Source: Bartonella bacilliformis Ver097 (GTDB lineage Bacteria; Pseudomonadota; Alphaproteobacteria; Rhizobiales; Rhizobiaceae). From it: 64,000 bases of DNA. Below, in pieces: positions 49,963-60,447 of this stretch. The stretch lies in NCBI RefSeq assembly GCF_000709795.1, contig NZ_KL503803.1:124001-188000 (forward strand), written 5' to 3'. Numbering within the stretch: position 1 is the stretch's first letter; each line of letters opens with the position of its first letter. Under the pieces are notes generated by a model. It saw only the letters and a list, made by a program, of their open reading frames with translations. It made no database searches and was not told the DNA's origin. The position numbers and the translations under genes were made by a program.

Positions 49963-50823
49963 TTAATCCACGGTTCTTTCAGGGAAGGTAAAATTCATAT
50001 TTTCAGCAATGCTTATTGTGACAGGAAGATTGTTGACTGTAAACTGACTATCTTTATCCATAGCATCTTTCACATGATCAATACGCATTAACGCTAGAGC
50101 TTCATTAGCGATACATGTTCCTAATTTTCCTAGTGTTTTATTCCTTGCTTCAATGGTAGATCCTGGTGTTAAATAGTGTTGGCCTCTAACTATCAAAAAG
50201 CGACGACGAGCTATTTTGCGATGATGCATTCGTGAGACAACTTCTTGTCCTACATAGCAGCCTTTATTGAATGATAATCCACCGATTTGGTCGTAATTAA
50301 TGTCATGAGGAAACACTGTTCCTATTTCATAATCTTGACCACTTTCTGTAATTGCATAACGGATACGCATTCGGTGCCAATTGTCATTATCTTTTGGAGC
50401 TAAAAAGGGGATCTCATCGTATGTTCGAATAATTTTTTTATTTTCTGGAAATCGCTTATCAATAAAACATAAAGTAAATTTTGAAATATTTATTTCATTT
50501 TCTAAAAAAATCGTTGTAATACTTTGTAATGGTTGTGTAATTTCTACTTTTTTGTGTAGTTTGTAAAGAAGAAGGCGCTTTTGAAAGGTATCGGCTAAAG
50601 ACTCTGCAATGTCAATCATATAGCCCTGATCTATTTTGCCAATGAGAAAATCAGCGATAACCTTTCCTTGTGGAGATAGAAGTGCACCAGGGAAAAGTTC
50701 TTGTGGACCAATTTTTGTCACATCTGTGGTAATGAGCATTTGTAAAAAATGAGTTGCTTCTTCACCTATTATGGTAATAATTTTTCTGTTTTTTAAGCTT
50801 ATAGCATTTTGTTTTTCGATCAT
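49963..50823 (-). CDS. ygfZ: Folate-binding YgfZ-like iron-sulfur protein
   Basis: YgfZ helps maintain iron-sulfur enzymes such as the tRNA methylthiotransferase MiaB, using tetrahydrofolate. The 286-residue protein has the GcvT-like fold and the diagnostic motif KGCYVGQEVVSRMHHR with its conserved Cys (about residues 190–205). It begins MIEKQNAISLKNRKII. It is divergent from pyrC, with 64 bp between start codons. Its 3' end abuts the HD pseudogene on the same strand. Confidence 0.92.
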   Translation of the reverse strand: MIEKQNAISLKNRKIITIIGEEATHFLQMLITTDVTKIGPQELFPGALLSPQGKVIADFLIGKIDQGYMIDIAESLADTFQKRLLLYKLHKKVEITQPLQSITTIFLENEINISKFTLCFIDKRFPENKKIIRTYDEIPFLAPKDNDNWHRMRIRYAITESGQDYEIGTVFPHDINYDQIGGLSFNKGCYVGQEVVSRMHHRKIARRRFLIVRGQHYLTPGSTIEARNKTLGKLGTCIANEALALMRIDHVKDAMDKDSQFTVNNLPVTISIAENMNFTFPERTVD

Positions 50824-50887
50824 GGTTCTTGCCTTTCTGCTCAGATTTACATAATCGATAAAGAGATAACACCCAAGGGGTATGTTT

Positions 50888-52213
50888 ATGTCTAAAACAT
50901 TCGATACAATTTTTAAAGGCGCAATGCTTGTTAATCATGATGGGAGCGGTAAGCGTGATATTGCTGTAACAAATGGTCGTATTGCTAAAATTGGTGATCT
51001 TACGTGTGCGTCTGCTGGTGAGGTTATCGATTGTACAGGGCTTCATATTGTACCTGGTATTATTGATAGCCAGGTTCATTTCCGTGAACCGGGTAATGAG
51101 CATAAAGAAGATTTAGAAAGTGGTTCTCGTTCGGCGGTTTTAGGAGGGATTACAGCCGTATTTGAAATGCCTAATACGAACCCAATGACGATCTCGGAAG
51201 AGGCGTTGGCTGATAAAGTTAAACGCGGCTTCCATCGGATGCATTGTGATTTTGCATTTTGGATTGGAGGCACACGTGAAAATACACATGAAATGGCTGA
51301 GTTAGAGAGACTTCCTGGTGCTGCTGGAATTAAAGTGTTTATGGGGTCTTCTACAGGTAATCTGTTGGTAGATGATGATGAAAGTGTACGTCGTATTTTG
51401 CAAAATATACGTCGTCGTACAGCTTTTCATTCTGAAGATGAAGAGCGTCTCAATGAACGTAAAATATTCCGTGTTGAGGGAGATGTGTCATCACATCCAG
51501 TATGGCGTGATGAAGTTGCTGCTTTAAAATGTACACAGCGTTTGGTCAAAATTGCCCGTGAGATAGGGGCGCGCATTCATGTATTGCACATTTCTACAGC
51601 AGAAGAGATTGATTTTCTAAAAAATCATAAAGATATTGCAACACTTGAGGTAACCCATCATCATTTAACTTTGACAGCTAATGATTATAAACGATTTGGT
51701 GCATTAATCCAGATGAATCCACCTATTCGTGAAAGTCGCCACAGAGAAGGTCTTTGGCATGGTGTTCAGCAAGGTATTATTGACATTTTAGGCTCTGATC
51801 ATGCTCCTCACACGCTTGAAGAAAAACAAAAGCCTTATCCCTCTTCGCCTTCAGGTATGACAGGTGTACAAACGACAGTAGCAATCATGTTGACTCATGT
51901 GAATACAGGAAAGATGTCTCTTGAGCGTTTTGTTGATCTCACGTCTCATGGTCCTCATCGTGTTTTTGGTATAAGTCGTAAAGGGCGTATTGCTGTTGGA
52001 TATGATGCTGATTTGACAGTTATTGATCTTAAACGGGAAGAGATGATTACGAATGCAATGATTGGTTCACGTGCGGGATGGACACCCTATGATGGTAACA
52101 AAGTTAAAGGTTGGCCAGTTGGGACCATTATTCGTGGTATGCGAGTTATGTGGGAAGGTGAAATTGTTACGCCTTCACAAGGTGAGCCTGTAAAATTTAT
52201 AGAAGCCCTATGA
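50888..52213 (+). CDS. pyrC: Dihydroorotase PyrC (class I)
   Basis: PyrC closes carbamoyl-aspartate to dihydroorotate. The 441-residue amidohydrolase has a metal-binding site at VHFREPG (the His pair replaced by His plus context), VTHHHLTLT and the catalytic Asp in GSDHAPHTLEEK. I chose the ATG at 50888 because AAGGGG lies seven bases upstream; an ATG six bases earlier is too close. The length and motifs fit the DHOase class I group found in Alphaproteobacteria. Confidence 0.93.
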   Translation: MSKTFDTIFKGAMLVNHDGSGKRDIAVTNGRIAKIGDLTCASAGEVIDCTGLHIVPGIIDSQVHFREPGNEHKEDLESGSRSAVLGGITAVFEMPNTNPMTISEEALADKVKRGFHRMHCDFAFWIGGTRENTHEMAELERLPGAAGIKVFMGSSTGNLLVDDDESVRRILQNIRRRTAFHSEDEERLNERKIFRVEGDVSSHPVWRDEVAALKCTQRLVKIAREIGARIHVLHISTAEEIDFLKNHKDIATLEVTHHHLTLTANDYKRFGALIQMNPPIRESRHREGLWHGVQQGIIDILGSDHAPHTLEEKQKPYPSSPSGMTGVQTTVAIMLTHVNTGKMSLERFVDLTSHGPHRVFGISRKGRIAVGYDADLTVIDLKREEMITNAMIGSRAGWTPYDGNKVKGWPVGTIIRGMRVMWEGEIVTPSQGEPVKFIEAL

Positions 52214-52601
52214 ATTTATAAAAGCATTGTGAATATAAATACTGGTGTATTATCTTAGAATTTTAAGCGCTATTGAATGATTATGTGATTGCAAAAGGCA
52301 TCCATAATGACCTTTTATGTTTAAAGATAGATAGTGTTTATATATTGCTAGATGAAATGCTGTGTCGATTAATATAAAAGGCAACAAACCGCTTGATTTG
52401 TTTTATTTTATTTTTGTACGCATAGTGTACTTATTTACTATCGTTTATTGATATCTTTTATTTTATATGTGTAAGTTGGTTTGATGTTGAAAATAAAAAA
52501 TTCAACAAAGCGATATTTTTTCGGAAAGTGTGAATAACTTGGTAGTGTAAGTGAGCTTTACCTAAAAGTATAGCAAGCAGTATCGCTAACGGAGTATGAT
52601 T
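52214..52601. other. Intergenic region between pyrC and cysS
   Basis: This ~390-bp AT-rich stretch has a possible weak terminator near 52383–52110-type position, namely AACAAA at 52383–52388 with TTTGTT at 52397–52402 followed by a T-rich tract, reading plus-strand. No gene is seen. The cysS promoter should lie in its last 150 bp. Confidence 0.4.
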
Positions 52602-54104
52602 ATGGGAAATTTGCGATTTTATAACACGCTGACACGTAAGAAAGAAGATTTTATACCGATAGATCCTGCTAAAGTCCGTCTTTATGTTTGTGGTCCGACA
52701 GTTTATGATTATGCTCATATCGGTAATGCACGTCCTGTAATTGTTTTTGATATTTTATTTCGTTTGTTGCGTCATGTTTATGGTAAGGATCATGTTATAT
52801 ATGCTCGTAATGTCACGGACGTAGATGATAAAATTAATATGCGAGCTATTCGTGAGTATCCAGAGTTAACGCTTAATGATGCCATTCACCAGCTAACTGA
52901 ACGTACGTATGACCAATTTCAACAAGATACAGAGGCACTTGGTTGTTTATTGCCGACCTATCAACCACGTGCAACCGATCATTTGGAAGAAATGCGATCT
53001 TTGATTGAGAAGCTTCTTGAAAAAGGTCACGCGTATATAGCAGAAAATCATGTATTATTTTCTGTCAATAGTATGAAAAATAATCCTCTTTACGGTGCAT
53101 TTGCAAAACGATCGTTGAATGAAATGAAAGCAGGTGCGCGCGTTGATGTTGCCGCTTATAAAAGGGATGATATGGATTTTGTTTTATGGAAACCTTCTAC
53201 GCAGCAAGAGCCAGGTTGGAAATCACCAGCAGGCATTTCTGTTTTAGGTCGTCCAGGTTGGCATATAGAATGTTCAGCTATGTCGATGGCAAAGTTGTTA
53301 ACACCTTATGGTGGTGGTTTAGCATGTGATGATTTGAGCGTGAATGTTTTTGATATTCATGGGGGTGGAATTGATTTGATTTTTCCTCATCATGAAAATG
53401 AAATTGCACAAAGTTGTTCAGTGTTTGGAACTGAGCGAATGGCTAATTTTTGGATGCATAACGGCTTTTTGCAGGTTGAAGGCAGAAAGATGTCTAAAAG
53501 CTTTGGCAATTTCATTACTATTCGCTCTATATTAGAGAGAAATTTTGTTGAATTCAGTAATGCTATGACTGGTAATATGAAACAGAGTTGGGCTGGTTTG
53601 TCTGCACGTTTTTCAATGTTGCAAACTCATTATCGTGAACCATTAAATTGGACAGCTCAGCGCTTAGCTCAATCTAGTAGTGAATTATATCGTTGGTATG
53701 AATTGCTTCGCTGTGAAAGAAGTTGTTTGGATAACAGTGGAGTGATTGATGCTTCTCTAATAAGCACATTGAGTGATGATCTTAACACTCCAAATTCATT
53801 TACTCTTTTACGTAAATTTTACAAAGAAAATAATGCTGTAGCTCTTGTCCAGGGGATGGATCTTTTTGGACTATTGCGACAAGAGTGGGTTAAAGAAGTA
53901 GAATGTCCACTTTTTGTTAAAAAGATAGATTTGGATTCAAAATTTATTGACCAGCGTATTGCTGAAAGGCTGTTTTTTATTCAAAATAAAGAATGGGCAG
54001 CTGCTGATAAAATTCGTGATGAGCTTGCGAAAAAGGGGATTTTTTTAAAAGATGAAAAGGATGCACGGACTGGTGAGCGTCTAACCACATGGGAAGTGAA
54101 ATGA
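52602..54104 (+). CDS. cysS: Cysteinyl-tRNA synthetase
   Basis: CysS charges tRNA-Cys. The 500-residue class I synthetase has the HIGH-type motif AHIGNARP, zinc ligands in [19 protein letters not shown] and HHENEIAQS, and the KMSKS loop as [12 protein letters not shown] chose the ATG at 52602 because GGAG lies at a normal distance; an ATG six bases earlier is too close to it. Length is slightly above the E. coli enzyme, as in other rhizobia. Confidence 0.96.
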   Translation: MGNLRFYNTLTRKKEDFIPIDPAKVRLYVCGPTVYDYAHIGNARPVIVFDILFRLLRHVYGKDHVIYARNVTDVDDKINMRAIREYPELTLNDAIHQLTERTYDQFQQDTEALGCLLPTYQPRATDHLEEMRSLIEKLLEKGHAYIAENHVLFSVNSMKNNPLYGAFAKRSLNEMKAGARVDVAAYKRDDMDFVLWKPSTQQEPGWKSPAGISVLGRPGWHIECSAMSMAKLLTPYGGGLACDDLSVNVFDIHGGGIDLIFPHHENEIAQSCSVFGTERMANFWMHNGFLQVEGRKMSKSFGNFITIRSILERNFVEFSNAMTGNMKQSWAGLSARFSMLQTHYREPLNWTAQRLAQSSSELYRWYELLRCERSCLDNSGVIDASLISTLSDDLNTPNSFTLLRKFYKENNAVALVQGMDLFGLLRQEWVKEVECPLFVKKIDLDSKFIDQRIAERLFFIQNKEWAAADKIRDELAKKGIFLKDEKDARTGERLTTWEVK

Positions 54105-54499
54105 TTATAATTTTCGTAATTTAAGCTGCCTTCATAAAAAGAAGAGAAAATGAGTAGCTATTTTCTGCATTAAAAAGAAGAAAGCAAGAAATCTGCAATT
54201 TTAATACAAAATAGTAAAATTCTTGAAGAAGGCTTAAGGAAATTACTCAATCAACAACTTAGCTCAACTAACAGTTGAAAAAAAATAAAATCTAAGGGTA
54301 TATTTGCAGTAAAATGGTATGAAAATATAGTAAAAATTATAAATTCTACAGCGAGTTATTTTTGTTCTTTTTAATTCTAAATATTTTAGAAGTATAAAAT
54401 TTATAAGAAGCCAAGGGGAAAATAACATTGATTTGTAAAGGGGGGGCATTTAGCAATGATTCTCACATATATAGTAAATAATGGAGAAATAAAGGCTTT
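54105..54499. other. Intergenic region between cysS and the ABC exporter
   Basis: This 395-bp AT-rich stretch has no convincing ORF, RNA or strong hairpin. The exporter promoter presumably lies near 54400–54480. Confidence 0.4.
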
Positions 54500-56383
54500 A
54501 TGAAACAGAATAAAAAGGTAAAGACGGTATCAGCAGATTCAGGTCAGACTTTACGCACACTTTATAATTTGTGGCCTTATATGTGGCCATCAGATCGACC
54601 TGATTTAAAGATGCGTGTTGTATGGGCAGTATTATATCTTATTTTAGCGAAACTTGTTCTCATATCTGTGCCGTATTTTTTGAAATATGCGACGGATGCA
54701 TTCGACACAAGTTTTGAACCACCTGTATGGCTTTCATCCACCTGGATGATCCCTATTATGCTTGTTTTAGCGTATAATATTGCGCGCATTGTTCAGGCTG
54801 GATTAAACCAATTACGTGATTCTCTTTTTGCTACTGTAGGTCAACATGCTATTCGTCGATTAGCATATAAAACCTTTATCCATATTCATGGGTTATCTTT
54901 ACGCTTCCATTTAGAACGGCGGACTGGCGGGCTTTCTCGAGTTATTGAGCGTGGTGCGAAAGGAATTGAAGCTATTGTTCGGTTTTCAATTTTAAATACA
55001 GTGCCAACCATTTTGGAGTTTTCTTTAACCGCACTCGTATTTTATATAAGTTATGGATGGAGTTATTTTCTCGTAATTTTGGCAACAGTTGGTTTGTATA
55101 CGTGGTTTACAATCAAAGCAAGTAATTGGCGTATTGGTATTAGGCACGAAATGAATGAGGCTGATACAGAAGCGAATACGCGTGCAGTTGATTCTCTCTT
55201 AAATTTTGAAACAGTTAAATATTTTTGTAATGAAACTTTAGAAGCGCGTCGATTTGATGCTTCCATGGCAGGTTATGAAAAAGCTGCAACAAAAATTTGG
55301 ACATCATTGAGCTGGCTGAATTTTGGTCAAGCTTTTATTTTGGGCATTGGCATGACTATTCTTATGTTAATGTCAGCGCGTGAAATTTTTTACACAACTC
55401 AAACGATAGGAGATTTTATTTTTATCAATGCGCTTTTAATACAGCTTTCTATTCCATTGAATTTTATTGGTTCGATTTATCGTGAAATTCGGCAGGGTTT
55501 AGCTGATATTGAGGCTATGTTCGATCTTTTGGATGTTCAACAAGAAATCGTTGATAAACCAGATGCTAAACCGTTAGTCGTGCGTGATGGAACCATCCGG
55601 TTTCATCAGGTGAAATTTTCGTATGATTCTTGTCGTCCAATTCTCAAAAATATTGATTTTGAAGTTCCTGGAGGGAAGACAGTTGCAATTGTTGGGCCAT
55701 CAGGTTCTGGTAAATCAACAATTTCTCGATTACTTTTTCGTTTTTATGACATTGAATCAGGGGCGATAACGATTGATGGGCAAGATATCCGTAATGTGAC
55801 TCAAGAAAGTTTACGTGAAGTCATCGGTATAGTGCCACAAGATACGGTTCTGTTTAATGACACTATTGCATATAATATTCATTATGGGCGCCCAAGTACT
55901 ACAGATGAAGAGATGTGTAAAGCTGCTGAGATGGCGCAGATATCAAAATTTATTGAAATATTACCAGAAGGATTTCAATCTATAGTAGGGGAACGTGGTC
56001 TTAAATTATCAGGTGGTGAAAAACAACGTGTAGCTATTGCACGAACACTTTTAAAAGCGCCTCCGCTTCTTATTTTAGATGAAGCAACTTCAGCTCTTGA
56101 TACAACAACAGAACAAGATATTCAGCAAGCATTGGATATTGTAAGCCGCGATCGTACGACCTTAATTATTGCTCATCGTCTTTCCACTGTGATTGGGGCT
56201 GACGAAATTTTGGTGCTTAAAGATGGCTGTATCATTGAGAAGGGAACACATATTGATCTCTTAGCTAAGAAAGGTTTATATGCTTCGATGTGGAATAGGC
56301 AGCTTGAAGCTTCACGGGTTGAAGAGAAATTGCGTAAAATGCATGAAGAAGATGAGATGGGCGTTGTTAATCCTAGAAAATAA
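54500..56383 (+). CDS. Atm1-type ABC exporter (AtmA-like)
   Basis: The 627-residue protein is a half-transporter: a six-helix membrane domain (about 40–340) followed by an ATPase domain with Walker A GPSGSGKST, signature LSGGEKQRVAIART, Walker B LLILDEATSALD and the switch His in IIAHRLST. The membrane part contains VDSLLNFETVKYFCNE, the hallmark of the mitochondrial Atm1/HMT1/bacterial AtmA group. Such proteins export glutathione-linked sulfur, iron-sulfur precursors or metal conjugates. The gene precedes psd-pssA, the same order as in other Rhizobiales. The substrate here is not known. Confidence 0.9.
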   Translation: MKQNKKVKTVSADSGQTLRTLYNLWPYMWPSDRPDLKMRVVWAVLYLILAKLVLISVPYFLKYATDAFDTSFEPPVWLSSTWMIPIMLVLAYNIARIVQAGLNQLRDSLFATVGQHAIRRLAYKTFIHIHGLSLRFHLERRTGGLSRVIERGAKGIEAIVRFSILNTVPTILEFSLTALVFYISYGWSYFLVILATVGLYTWFTIKASNWRIGIRHEMNEADTEANTRAVDSLLNFETVKYFCNETLEARRFDASMAGYEKAATKIWTSLSWLNFGQAFILGIGMTILMLMSAREIFYTTQTIGDFIFINALLIQLSIPLNFIGSIYREIRQGLADIEAMFDLLDVQQEIVDKPDAKPLVVRDGTIRFHQVKFSYDSCRPILKNIDFEVPGGKTVAIVGPSGSGKSTISRLLFRFYDIESGAITIDGQDIRNVTQESLREVIGIVPQDTVLFNDTIAYNIHYGRPSTTDEEMCKAAEMAQISKFIEILPEGFQSIVGERGLKLSGGEKQRVAIARTLLKAPPLLILDEATSALDTTTEQDIQQALDIVSRDRTTLIIAHRLSTVIGADEILVLKDGCIIEKGTHIDLLAKKGLYASMWNRQLEASRVEEKLRKMHEEDEMGVVNPRK

Positions 56384-56493
56384 GTTATATGAGATTATGC
56401 TTGGAGCTATGTGAAGATATTAAATAATATACGAAAAGCGGAAAAATAAAAAAGTTTATTGGTTGTTAGATCATCTATAAATAGGGAATTATC

Positions 56494-57192
56494 ATGAGTA
56501 TTTTTCGATCTATCCGTGATAGTGTTGTTTCAATTCATAAGGAAGGCTACCCTTTCATTGTAGCGTTTTTTATTATCTCACTCATTCTTGGTTGGATATG
56601 GGATCCATTATTTTGGTTTGGCCTTGTTCTGACAGTATGGTGTATATATTTCTTCCGTGATCCAGAGCGTGTAACGCCTATGAATGCAGATTGGGTTGTT
56701 TCCCCTGCTGATGGGCGTATTTCCTTTGTCGGGTTATGTGTTCCGCCTGAAGAATTGAATTTAGGAAAAAATGAAATGATGCGTGTTTCTGTATTCATGG
56801 ATGTTTTTTCATGTCATATCAATCGTGTTCCTATGAGTGGTACAATAGAGTCTATTGTTTATAGCCCGGGTAAATTTATTAATGCTGATCTTGATAAGGC
56901 CAGTGAATTTAACGAGCGTAATGGGGTTGTGATTGATAGTAAATATGGTAAAATCGGTGTAGTACAGATAGCTGGACTGGTTGCGCGTCGAATCGTTTGT
57001 TGGTCAAAAGAAGACGATTCTGTTGTCGCTGGACAGCGTTTTGGTATGATTCGCTTTGGGTCTCGTCTTGATGTTTATATGCCAGCCGAAATAAAATTGC
57101 GTGTTGCAGTTGGCCAGACATCAATTGCTGGAGAAACGGTTTTAGGCTCTTTTGATAGTGACATTACTACAACTGATTTTAGGATTAATTAG
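56494..57192 (+). CDS. psd: Phosphatidylserine decarboxylase proenzyme Psd
   Basis: Psd makes phosphatidylethanolamine from phosphatidylserine. The 232-residue short form has two hydrophobic segments near the N-terminus (about 20–52), VSPADGRI, a catalytic His in FSCHINR, and the self-cleavage site GS (Gly189–Ser190, in RFGSRLDV), where Ser becomes the pyruvoyl group. pssA starts 8 bp downstream and makes its substrate. Confidence 0.95.
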   Translation: MSIFRSIRDSVVSIHKEGYPFIVAFFIISLILGWIWDPLFWFGLVLTVWCIYFFRDPERVTPMNADWVVSPADGRISFVGLCVPPEELNLGKNEMMRVSVFMDVFSCHINRVPMSGTIESIVYSPGKFINADLDKASEFNERNGVVIDSKYGKIGVVQIAGLVARRIVCWSKEDDSVVAGQRFGMIRFGSRLDVYMPAEIKLRVAVGQTSIAGETVLGSFDSDITTTDFRIN

Positions 57193-57200
57193 GGTAAGTC

Positions 57201-58040
57201 ATGAAAAGCTCTTTGCCATTTTCTTCATTTGATACTGAAGGACAACGTGATGATATTGCTCATCGGCGGCGTTTGCCTATGCCGATGCGCTATGTTATTC
57301 CTAATATTATCACTATTTTAGCAATTTGTGCAGGGATGAGTGGTATTCGTTTGGCTTTTGAGAATCGCTATGAGTCAGCTATTTTTATGATACTCTTAGC
57401 AGCGGTTTTAGATGGAGCGGACGGCCGCATTGCTCGTTTGATGGATGGGAGCTCATCTTTTGGGGCGCATATGGATTCTCTTGCTGACGTCATTAATTTT
57501 GGTGTTACGCCCGCTCTTGTAGTTTATTCTTTTATGCTTACTCAGGCTCATCAAGTAGGTTGGGTTGCTGCTCTTGTATATTGTGTTGCTTGTTGTTTGC
57601 GCCTAGCTCGTTTCAATGTGATGCTAGATAATACTGATATTCCAGGATGGCAGAAGGATTATTTTGTTGGTGTACCAGCACCAGCGGGGGCATTATTGCT
57701 TTTATTACCTGTTTATTTAGGAGCCCTTGGCTTAGTACCAAGTTGGAGTTGGTCTTTATTTTTCAGTCTTTATACTGTGGTTATTGCTTTTTTATTAGTA
57801 AGCCGCTTGCCAGTGTGGAATGCGAAAACAGTTGGGCAGAAATTGAGGCGCGATATTGTAATACCGTGCATGTTGGTTATGGTTATTTATGTTGGTTTTC
57901 TTGCAACTTACACATGGTATACTTTACTAATAACAGCTGTTAGCTATATGATTTTTCTACCTTATAGTGCTTTTTGTTATAGTAAACGGGCTGCTTTAGA
58001 AGAAAAAGAGATAAACATTACAATTAACCAAGATTCATAG
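57201..58040 (+). CDS. pssA: CDP-diacylglycerol–serine O-phosphatidyltransferase PssA
   Basis: PssA makes phosphatidylserine for Psd. The 279-residue membrane protein has the CDP-alcohol phosphotransferase motif, DGADGRIAR followed by GAHMDSLAD (D-G-x2-A-R-x8-G-x3-D-x3-D), and seven or eight hydrophobic segments. It is the last gene of the plus-strand run and converges on the SDR gene. Confidence 0.95.
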   Translation: MKSSLPFSSFDTEGQRDDIAHRRRLPMPMRYVIPNIITILAICAGMSGIRLAFENRYESAIFMILLAAVLDGADGRIARLMDGSSSFGAHMDSLADVINFGVTPALVVYSFMLTQAHQVGWVAALVYCVACCLRLARFNVMLDNTDIPGWQKDYFVGVPAPAGALLLLLPVYLGALGLVPSWSWSLFFSLYTVVIAFLLVSRLPVWNAKTVGQKLRRDIVIPCMLVMVIYVGFLATYTWYTLLITAVSYMIFLPYSAFCYSKRAALEEKEINITINQDS

Positions 58041-58116
58041 AATTTTATATCTGCTTTTAGAAAAATAGTAGAATGTGGATGGAGTACGCTGATACAATTT
58101 TGCGTGCGAGGCAATA

Positions 58117-58866
58117 TCAATCAGGCACACAATAATTCATGAATCGATTTTTACGAATATCAAAAAGCTTACCTGTTTCTTTTAAATCGGGTAAAGAGAG
58201 ATGAACTATTTTTTTAGCAACTTCTTGTGGAGAGGGTAAAGTTTGAGGATCTTCATTAGGGAAAGCTTGTGTGCGCATTTTTGTGCGTGTTGCACCTGGG
58301 TTAACACAGTTGACTTTGATGTGCGTTTGTTTGAGTTCTTCTGCCCAACAGCGAGCAATAATTTCCAAAGCAGCTTTAGAAGCTGCATAAGCTCCCCAAG
58401 AAGCGCGTGCAGAATGAGCAACGCTTGATGATAACAGGATAGCTCGCCCAGCATCAGATTGACGTAATAAGGGTTCAACAGTTTTCATTAAGCGCCATGA
58501 GCTGATAAGATTTACTTGAATAACTTCTTCAAACACCACATTTTCAATATGAGAAATTGGTGACAGTGTCCCAAGGATGCTAGCATTTGCAAGCATAATA
58601 TCAAGTTTTTTCCAACGTTCAGCAATTGAAATACTTAAATCATCAATAGCTTCTAAATTTTGTAAATTCAGTGGTACTAACGTTGCAGAAGAACCTATAT
58701 TTTGGATTTTTTCCTCAAGTTCTGTTAGGCGACTGAGTGTGCGAGCAATAGCAATAATGTGCGCACCACGTGCTGCTAATTCTATAGCTAAATGATAACC
58801 AATTCCTCTGGAAGCACCCGTGATTAATGCAACACGTCCTGAAAGGTTAAAATCAGATTTTTCCAT
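58117..58866 (-). CDS. Short-chain dehydrogenase/reductase (SDR)
   Basis: The 249-residue protein has the NAD(P)-binding motif GASRGIG near the start, the NAS motif as ANAS, catalytic Ser in LLSSSVAH and the YxxxK pair in YAASK. The substrate is unknown; the C-terminal VNCVNPGATRTKM block is typical of classical SDRs. It starts 2 bp after the purF stop, so it is probably the last gene of the purF unit, an order conserved in Rhizobiales. Confidence 0.88.
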   Translation of the reverse strand: MEKSDFNLSGRVALITGASRGIGYHLAIELAARGAHIIAIARTLSRLTELEEKIQNIGSSATLVPLNLQNLEAIDDLSISIAERWKKLDIMLANASILGTLSPISHIENVVFEEVIQVNLISSWRLMKTVEPLLRQSDAGRAILLSSSVAHSARASWGAYAASKAALEIIARCWAEELKQTHIKVNCVNPGATRTKMRTQAFPNEDPQTLPSPQEVAKKIVHLSLPDLKETGKLFDIRKNRFMNYCVPD

Positions 58867-58868
58867 GA

Positions 58869-60359
58869 TTAATTTCTTGTTTTCAGGACAGATAATTTAT
58901 GCACTTTTTCGGTATTTTTTTGATCCGTGAGATGTGTAGGATAATCGCCAGTGAAATAATGATCAGTGAATTGCGGATTAGAGTTGTTTCGTTTTTTTCC
59001 TGTAACAGCAAGATATATGCTATCAATTGAGAGAAATTCTAATGAATCCACTCCAATAAAATTACACATAGATTTTAAATCTGGATATTGGTTAGCCAAA
59101 AGGTTTTCAATTTTGGGTGTGTCAATACCATAAAAATCAGGATAAAAAATCATAGGGCTAGAAATGCGCATATGGACTTCTTTTGCACCTGCATCACGCA
59201 GCATTTGTACAATTTTGACGGATGTTGTTCCCCGTACGATAGAGTCATCAACCAAAATGATGCGTTTTCCTTTGATAACAGAGCGATTTGCAGAATGCTT
59301 TAATTTAACACCAAAAGCACGAATTTGCTGAGTTGGTTCGATAAATGTACGGCCGACATAATGATTACGAATAATGCCCAGTTCAAAGGGAATTCCGATT
59401 TCTTGTGCATAACCAATTGCTGCAGGTGTTCCTCCATCAGGAACAGGAATGACAATATCGGCATCACATGGCGCTTCTTGTGCTAAACGAATGCCCATAT
59501 TTTTACGAACTGTATAAACACTACGTCCTCCAACGATTGAATCAGGACGGGCAAAATAGACATATTCAAAAATGCATAATTTTTCAGGTTTTTCTATTTC
59601 TGGTTCAATAACTGTTATCGTGATTTCACCATTTTTTTGTATTTCGCATATGATGATTTCACCGTTTTTGACATCGCGAATATATTTTGCTCCAATGATA
59701 TCAAGAGCACAGGTTTCTGAACAAAAGATTGGTTTCCCATCAAGTTCGCCCATTACAAGTGGGCGAATTCCTATTGGATCACGCGCAGCAATTAGCTTAG
59801 TGCGTGTTAATGCTAACATAGCATATCCACCTTCCACTTGCCGAATGGCATCTACAAAACGATCAGATGATGATTCATGTCGTGAGCGTGCGATAAGGTG
59901 GAGAAAGACTTCTGAATCTGATGTTGATTGACAGATTGCTCCAGAGGAAATTAATTCGTGGCGTAATGTAAGGCCATTGGTTAGGTTTCCATTGTGCGCA
60001 ATCGCAATACCTCCAGCTTTCAATTCAGCAAACAGGGGTTGGACATTACGTAATGCTGTTTCCCCTGTTGTTGAATAGCGGGTGTGTCCAATAGCACGAT
60101 CTCCTGGTAGACGTGCAAGTGTTGCAGGATTTGTATAGTGGTCACCAACAAGACCCAGATGTTTTTCTTGGTAAAATACTTGGTTGTGATAAGAGACAAT
60201 TCCAGCAGCTTCTTGTCCACGATGTTGCAGTGCGTGTAGCCCAAGAGCCGTTAATGTTGCCGCATCTTCGTGTCCGAGGATACCAAATATTCCACACTCT
60301 TCATGAAGGCTATCATCATTAAGGGAAAATTCCTGGCAAGAGATATTGGTTTTTGTCAT
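58869..60359 (-). CDS. purF: Amidophosphoribosyltransferase PurF
   Basis: PurF makes phosphoribosylamine, the first step of purine synthesis. The 496-residue protein has a propeptide of about 21 residues before the nucleophile Cys22 in EECGIFGI, the glutaminase motifs GHTRYSTTG and IAHNGNLTN, and the PRPP-binding loop ILVDDSIVRGTTS. Cys residues in the C-terminal half are few, so the iron-sulfur form is unlikely. Confidence 0.97.
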   Translation of the reverse strand: MTKTNISCQEFSLNDDSLHEECGIFGILGHEDAATLTALGLHALQHRGQEAAGIVSYHNQVFYQEKHLGLVGDHYTNPATLARLPGDRAIGHTRYSTTGETALRNVQPLFAELKAGGIAIAHNGNLTNGLTLRHELISSGAICQSTSDSEVFLHLIARSRHESSSDRFVDAIRQVEGGYAMLALTRTKLIAARDPIGIRPLVMGELDGKPIFCSETCALDIIGAKYIRDVKNGEIIICEIQKNGEITITVIEPEIEKPEKLCIFEYVYFARPDSIVGGRSVYTVRKNMGIRLAQEAPCDADIVIPVPDGGTPAAIGYAQEIGIPFELGIIRNHYVGRTFIEPTQQIRAFGVKLKHSANRSVIKGKRIILVDDSIVRGTTSVKIVQMLRDAGAKEVHMRISSPMIFYPDFYGIDTPKIENLLANQYPDLKSMCNFIGVDSLEFLSIDSIYLAVTGKKRNNSNPQFTDHYFTGDYPTHLTDQKNTEKVHKLSVLKTRN

Positions 60360-60418
60360 TATATTCCTTCGGGAATGATGTTAAGAATGATGGATACCAT
60401 ACACACCATATTATTTGG

Positions 60419-60445
60419 AGTTATTTCTTTATAAAAGAAATAACT
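60419..60445 (-). terminator. Hairpin between cvpA and purF
   Basis: AGTTATTTCTTT (60419–60430) and AAAGAAATAACT (60434–60445) form a perfect 12-bp stem with a 3-nt loop just after the cvpA stop. On the minus strand no T-run follows, so it may be a processing or attenuation hairpin rather than a full terminator. Confidence 0.45.
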
Positions 60446-60447
60446 TT